A stretch of 64,000 nucleotides of DNA, taken from assembly GCA_965227645.1 (NCBI GenBank), contig OZ245773.1, positions 4,650,001 through 4,714,000 of the forward strand, written 5' to 3'. Below, in pieces: positions 59,841 to 64,000 of this stretch. Under the pieces are notes generated by a model. That model made no database searches. It was not told the origin of the DNA and was given only the letters and a program-made list of their open reading frames with translations. Numbering within the stretch: position 1 is the first letter of the stretch; each line of letters starts with the position of its first letter. The stretch is from Flavimaribacter sp024343425. GTDB lineage: Bacteria; Pseudomonadota; Alphaproteobacteria; Rhizobiales; Rhizobiaceae. A program made the translations under genes and the position numbers.

Positions 59841-61583
59841 CTACCGGACCTGCCGCAAGCGCGCAGTCTCGCCAACATCGATTTCGCCAGGATAGCCGGA
59901 AATCGCCACACCGAAGAGGTCTCGGGCCTGGTCGCGCGTGTAGCGCTCCAGGAGAACGTCCTTCAACACAGCCTCCGGCTCGCGCTCGAACGGATCGCCG
60001 TAACCGCCGCCGCCCGGCGTGCGCACCAGCACGTGATCTCCCGCAGCCATGGCGATGTCCTGCTCCTTGGACAGATGCGGCGGCGTGTGGGCGCGGCCGC
60101 TCTGCCAGACAGTGACCTCGTTGCGCGCGCCGTCGGCGCCGCCAAGCGCGCCTTGAGGACCGAAGCGGCCATGATCCATGACGAAACTGGCGCGGGCGTC
60201 GCCGCGTCGGAGCTCCAGCTCGTATTCGAGACCGAAACCGCCGCGATGCTTTCCGGCGCCGCCCGAACCTTCGCGCAGCGCGTAGCGGTGATAGAGGACC
60301 GGAAAAGCCTGCTCCATGATCTCGACAGGCGGCGCCTTGGAAATTCCGATCGTCGAACAACCGTTGGCGAGGCCGTCATGGTCGGCGTTTCCGCCATAGC
60401 CGCCGCCTGAAAGCTGGTACATGACGAAGTCGCGATCGCGCTCCGGATCGTGTCCGCCAAGCGCGAAATTGCCGCTGGTGCCGGCCGGCGCCGCGGTGAC
60501 GCGGTCGGGCAGGGCAGTCACGAGCGCCGCGAACACAGCTTCCGCGATGCGTTGCGAAACTTCCGCCGCACAGCCCGAAACCGGCCGCGGATAATGCGCG
60601 TCAAGGAACGTGCCTTCCGGCCGCCGGACCTTCAGCGGCTCGAAGGCGCCGGCGCTGATCGGCACTTCGGGGAAGATATGGCGCATCGCCAGGTAGACGG
60701 AACTCAACGTCGTCGCGAGCACGGAATTCATCGGCCCCATGCAGGGCGGACTGGACTTCGAAAAGTCGAAATCGAGTTCATCGCCGCTCTTTGTGATGGC
60801 GAGATTGATGGCGAGCGGCTCGTCCACCACGCCGTCGCTGTCGACCCAGGCAGTCGATTCATAGACGCCGTCGGGAATCAGCGCGATACAGGCGCGCATC
60901 TGCGTGTTGGCGCGATGACGCAATTCGCCGATCGCTTCGCGCACCGTATTGTCGCCGTAACGGTCGAGCAACGCATCCAGACGTTCCGCGCCCTTGGCGA
61001 GAGCCGCGGCCTGCGCCTTGACGTCGCCGATGCGCTGGTCGGCGACGCGGATGTTGGAACAGATGATCGCGTAGATTTCCGGATCCATGCGGCCCTTTTT
61101 GAAGAGCTTGACCGGCGGCAGGCGCAGACCTTCCTGCTCGACCGCTGTCGCGGACGCGGAAAAGCCGCCCGGCACCGAGCCTCCGGTATCCGGCCAGTGG
61201 CCGGTATTGGAAAGCCAGCAAAAGATCTCGCCGTCGCGGTAATAGGGCTTGGCGAAGCGGACATCCATCAGGTGCGTGCCGCCCAGATAGGGATCGTTGA
61301 CGATATAGACGTCTTCGGGTTCGGGCGGCAGTGCGCGGCCCTCCCGTATCATCTCGATCAGCGACCGGGTGGAATACTGCATGGCGCCGACGAAAACCGG
61401 CAGCCCGCCGATGCCTTGGGCGATCAGCGACCCGTCCTCGGCCGAGTAGATGCCGTCGGACCGGTCATTGGCCTCGGCGATAACCGGTGAAAAAGCGGCG
61501 CGCGAGAAGCTCAGATCCATCTCGTCGCAGACCTGCTGGAGGCCTGACTGGATGACGCCGAGCGTGATTGGATCGAGGGTCAT
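59841..61583 (-). CDS. hyuB: Hydantoinase/oxoprolinase subunit B
   Basis: A 580-residue HyuB-family protein: the second subunit of ATP-dependent hydantoinases and oxoprolinases that open cyclic amides. Landmarks are the start PITLGVIQSGLQQVCDEMDL, NDPYLGGTHLMDVRF (about residues 91-105), NSVLATTLSSVYLAM and the C-terminal GGGYGDPFEREPEAVLKDV. Its ATG overlaps the hyuA stop by four bases (ATGA), as expected for subunits of one complex. It converges with the cyclase gene, with 16 bases between the stops. Confidence 0.92.
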   Translation of the reverse strand: MTLDPITLGVIQSGLQQVCDEMDLSFSRAAFSPVIAEANDRSDGIYSAEDGSLIAQGIGGLPVFVGAMQYSTRSLIEMIREGRALPPEPEDVYIVNDPYLGGTHLMDVRFAKPYYRDGEIFCWLSNTGHWPDTGGSVPGGFSASATAVEQEGLRLPPVKLFKKGRMDPEIYAIICSNIRVADQRIGDVKAQAAALAKGAERLDALLDRYGDNTVREAIGELRHRANTQMRACIALIPDGVYESTAWVDSDGVVDEPLAINLAITKSGDELDFDFSKSSPPCMGPMNSVLATTLSSVYLAMRHIFPEVPISAGAFEPLKVRRPEGTFLDAHYPRPVSGCAAEVSQRIAEAVFAALVTALPDRVTAAPAGTSGNFALGGHDPERDRDFVMYQLSGGGYGGNADHDGLANGCSTIGISKAPPVEIMEQAFPVLYHRYALREGSGGAGKHRGGFGLEYELELRRGDARASFVMDHGRFGPQGALGGADGARNEVTVWQSGRAHTPPHLSKEQDIAMAAGDHVLVRTPGGGGYGDPFEREPEAVLKDVLLERYTRDQARDLFGVAISGYPGEIDVGETARLRQVR

Positions 61584-63640
61584 TGCACCTGCCTCACGGT
61601 GACGATGATATTGCCGACCGGATCGCCGTCCGCCTGGTCGCCGGGTTCGACAAGCACGGTCGTATCCATCTGCTGGATGATAGCCGGACCCTTAAGACTG
61701 AATTCGGCCGGAAGGTGATCGCGCCAATAGACCGGCGTGTCGTGGAACCCGTCGTCGAACCGGACGTGTCGGCTCGCCATCCTGGCTTCTTCCAGGCTTG
61801 CCTTGCGTCCGGCCGGCTCGATCAGTCGCGAAAGATCGACGGCGCCGCGCGCGCCTATAATAGAGGTGTTGACGTTGACCAGATTGGCCCTGATCTGGCT
61901 GAGCTCAACCCGGAAGCGCCTGTAATAGGCCTCCTCAAACAATTGGCGCAGCATTTTGCGGTCCGGTTTCGGCGTGTCGATGTCAACGCGGATCAGATGG
62001 CTCTGGCCGGCGAACTGCATGTCGACACTGTAAAGGCGACGGATCGAGCCGATGTCGACATTCTGTTTTTCGACCATGGCCTCGCCGTCTGCGATATGAC
62101 CGGCGATGATCGCGTGCAGCGCGTCGATATCGACGAGATCAAGCGGCTGGTTGATCGTGTTGGTGAAATCATGGCGAAGGTCGGCGACAAGACAACCGAG
62201 CGCATTGGTGATTCCTGGCCGGCTCGGAACGAGCACGCGGGGAATTGCGAGTTCACGGGCAAGAGCGGCTGCATGCAGTGGCCCGGCCCCGCCAAAGGCG
62301 AACAATATAAAATCGCGCGGATCCATTCCGAGCGAAACCGACACCATGCGGATTGCGCCAGCCATGCGCGTGTTGGCGATGCGGATGACCGCCGCCGCGG
62401 CGTCGATCGCATCGAGTCCCAGCGGGTCGCCGAGCTCCTTCTGGAAGATATCCCTGATCTTTTCGATTGACACGCCGCCTTCGACCGATTTCAGCTTCGA
62501 CGGGTCGAGGCGGCCGAGCAGCAGGTTGGCGTCGGAAATGGTCGGCCGAAGGCCGCCGCGACCATAGCAAATGGGTCCGGGCATGGCGCCGGCGCTCTCC
62601 GGCCCAACCTCCAGCAGACCTGCCGAATTAACGCGAGCGATTGAACCGCCGCCGGCGCCGACAGTGCGCACATCCACCATCGGCACATGAATGGGCATGG
62701 CGTATTCAATCTCGATTTCGCTCGAGACCGACGGCTGGGCGTCCCGGATGAGAGCAACGTCCGTGGAGGTGCCGCCCATATCGTAGCTGATCAGATTGCG
62801 GAGCCCGGCGCCCTTGCCGGTAAAGGCGGCGGCCATTACGCCCGAGGCCGGACCGGACATCACGGTCTTGGCGGCTTCGTTCGCCACCAGCCCGGATGAG
62901 ACCATGCCGCCATTGCCGTTCATCACCAGCAGTTCGCCGGCGTAACCCTGCGTCTTCAACTCGTCGACGAGGCGGTGGATGTAGCGCTCGAGAAGCGGCT
63001 GAACCGAGGCGTTGACCGCAGCCGTAACCCCGCGCTCGAATTCACGGCTTTCCGACAGCAGCGAATGGCCGGTCGTGATGTATGCGTTCGGCCAGATTTC
63101 GCGGACGATTTCCGCGGCGCGCAACTCATGGGTTGGATTGGCGTAGGCGTGCAGGAAGTGGATGACAAGCGATTCACACCCGGCGTCGAGAAGGCGTCGG
63201 GCGGCGGCGCGGACGGCGTCCTCGTCAAGCGGCGTCAGGACCTTGCCGGAAGAGTCCATGCGCTCGGGCGCCTCCAGCCTGAGATTGCGCGGGATAATCG
63301 GCTCGAATGCGCCCTTCATCCCGTAGGCCTGGGGACGGGTGCGGCGGCCGAGTTCCAGAACATCGCGGAACCCTTTGGTCGTGATCATCCCGGTTTTCGA
63401 GAGCTTGCGTTCCAGGACGGCGTTGGTGGTGCTGGTCGTGCCATGGATGATGAGATCCACGTCTTTCAGATCGACGTCCGCTTCCTTCAACGCCGCCAGC
63501 ACGCCATAGGCCTGGTTGTCGATGGTGCTCGGGACCTTCGCCAGCCGCACGGCGCCCGACTTCGTATCGAGCAGCACGAGGTCGGTGAATGTCCCGCCCA
63601 CGTCGACACCGACAATGCGTCCAGAAGCTTGCTCGCGCAT
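61580..63640 (-). CDS. hyuA: Hydantoinase/oxoprolinase subunit A
   Basis: A 686-residue HyuA-family protein, an ATP-binding actin-like-fold subunit. The N-terminal phosphate motif is VGVDVGGTFTDLVLLD (about residues 10-25), with IIHGTTSTTNAVLERK next and YDMGGTSTDVALI in the middle (about 290). The ATG at 63640 matches the family start; a longer in-frame TTG start at 63673 would run into the palindromic operator at 63658-63679. The neighbouring transporter may feed its substrate. Confidence 0.92.
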   Translation of the reverse strand: MREQASGRIVGVDVGGTFTDLVLLDTKSGAVRLAKVPSTIDNQAYGVLAALKEADVDLKDVDLIIHGTTSTTNAVLERKLSKTGMITTKGFRDVLELGRRTRPQAYGMKGAFEPIIPRNLRLEAPERMDSSGKVLTPLDEDAVRAAARRLLDAGCESLVIHFLHAYANPTHELRAAEIVREIWPNAYITTGHSLLSESREFERGVTAAVNASVQPLLERYIHRLVDELKTQGYAGELLVMNGNGGMVSSGLVANEAAKTVMSGPASGVMAAAFTGKGAGLRNLISYDMGGTSTDVALIRDAQPSVSSEIEIEYAMPIHVPMVDVRTVGAGGGSIARVNSAGLLEVGPESAGAMPGPICYGRGGLRPTISDANLLLGRLDPSKLKSVEGGVSIEKIRDIFQKELGDPLGLDAIDAAAAVIRIANTRMAGAIRMVSVSLGMDPRDFILFAFGGAGPLHAAALARELAIPRVLVPSRPGITNALGCLVADLRHDFTNTINQPLDLVDIDALHAIIAGHIADGEAMVEKQNVDIGSIRRLYSVDMQFAGQSHLIRVDIDTPKPDRKMLRQLFEEAYYRRFRVELSQIRANLVNVNTSIIGARGAVDLSRLIEPAGRKASLEEARMASRHVRFDDGFHDTPVYWRDHLPAEFSLKGPAIIQQMDTTVLVEPGDQADGDPVGNIIVTVRQVQ

Positions 63641-63657
63641 GTTCACCGTTCCCGAAA

Positions 63658-63679
63658 ATTCATTCGTATACAAATGAAT
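63658..63679. promoter_or_regulatory. GntR-type palindromic operator of hyuAB
   Basis: A 22-bp near-perfect palindrome is centred on GTATAC: CATTCGTATACAAATG with one mismatched pair, extended by ATT and AAT on the outside. TTGTATACAA-like cores are typical operators of GntR-family repressors. It lies 18 bases upstream of the hyuA start, in the 56-base gap after the preceding gene. No GntR gene is visible in the window. Confidence 0.6.
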
Positions 63680-63696
63680 TTAATTCGACGGGATTG

Positions 63697-64000
63697 TCAA
63701 TCCACCCGGATGACCGCTTGCGCCGTCACCGGTTTATCGTCGACGACATAGGCCCTGTGATCGTTGGTGTTCAGCGTCACGCGGACCGTGTGTTCGCCGG
63801 GCGGCAGTTCGCCAATCGTGGTTGAAGGGTCGTAGAGCCGCTTTATCTTGAGACCACCGACATAGAGATGCGCATGACCGGTTCCCGGCACATGCGGCCC
63901 GTCGACCAGACTCTTGTCGAAACGGAATTCCTTCGACACCAGATCGATTTTCCAGCCTTTGCCGTCGTCGAGATGCGTGACGTCGAGCGAAATCTTTGGC
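63697..64000 (-). CDS. Unrecognised protein, C-terminal part only
   Basis: The 3' end of a gene that continues past the window edge; 100 codons are visible. It reads ISLDVTHLDDGKGWKIDLV through GTGHAHLYVGGLKIKRLYD and LPPGEHTVRVTLNTNDHRAY, ending in a TGA at 63697-63699. The GHAHLY histidines and the beta-rich PPGEHTVRVTL pattern suggest an exported beta-sandwich, possibly metal-binding. I do not know a function. It reads in the same direction as hyuA with a GntR-type palindrome between them. Confidence 0.7.
   Translation of the reverse strand, partial: PKISLDVTHLDDGKGWKIDLVSKEFRFDKSLVDGPHVPGTGHAHLYVGGLKIKRLYDPSTTIGELPPGEHTVRVTLNTNDHRAYVVDDKPVTAQAVIRVD

Noticed and set aside
1..64000. CRISPR array, tRNA or rRNA genes
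   Set aside because: I found no spaced direct repeats, cloverleaf-like stretches or rRNA-like sequence while reading; a covariance-model scan would be decisive.

Overview
The window looks like a chromosomal segment of an alphaproteobacterium of the order Hyphomicrobiales (Rhizobiales). The gene content fits: recR, pheA, kdsB and a CycM-type membrane cytochrome c side by side, a yejA1A2BEF peptide importer, a complete flp/cpa (tad) pilus locus, and a deoA-punA-cdd nucleoside salvage cluster. Codons are GC-rich and genes are packed tightly with many ATGA overlaps. I cannot name the genus with confidence. I see no rRNA, tRNA or CRISPR array.

Layout. 49-7504: housekeeping genes (HIT protein, NudC, an outer-membrane siderophore-type porin behind metal-regulator-like operators, gshB, recR, pheA, kdsB, cytochrome c). 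7650-16293: YejABEF oligopeptide importer with two tandem binding proteins, then a hydroxypyruvate/glyoxylate reductase-like gene. 16287-18961: NlpC/P60, MarR and leucyl aminopeptidase genes. 19300-31229: Tad/Flp pilus locus, with flp, cpaABCDEF, tadBC on the minus strand and tadD plus two TadE-like genes on the plus strand. It includes a 57-residue flp pilin gene followed by an intrinsic terminator and a perfect CtrA-type site ahead of cpaB. 31353-33959: deoB, upp and an aspartic protease gene. 33959-41152: an IS630-bounded island. 41152-47347: deoA, punA, cdd and a nucleoside-type ABC transporter. 47465-51962: Fe-dependent alcohol dehydrogenase, thioesterase, slyX, a broken PLP decarboxylase, an orphan PotC-like permease and a HisC-like aminotransferase. 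51991-63640: a branched-chain-amino-acid-type (Liv) transporter, a PAS-LuxR regulator, an adenylate cyclase and hydantoinase/oxoprolinase subunits, which together look like an uptake-and-hydrolysis module for an amide or cyclic-amide nitrogen source. 63697-64000 is the 3' end of an unrecognised gene.

The most striking part is the 7.2-kb island. It starts with the left 216 bp of one IS630 copy and ends with a nearly complete second copy, and a TA duplication flanks the whole unit. It landed in a CTAG that would have held the overlapping stop codons of the convergent aspartic protease and deoA genes. The terminal G and C of the element rebuild both stops. The cargo is a LysR regulator with a divergent quinone-oxidoreductase-like gene, VOC, GNAT and SDR genes, and an extra-looking trpS. 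That trpS is preceded by a complete ribosome-mediated tryptophan attenuator: a leader peptide with tandem Trp codons, competing 1:2 and 2:3 hairpins, and a GC-rich terminator with a U tract. Its product has Gln where indolmycin-sensitive TrpRS enzymes have a conserved His. I infer a mobile, self-inducing TrpRS module that responds to blocked tRNA-Trp charging, possibly an antibiotic resistance device.
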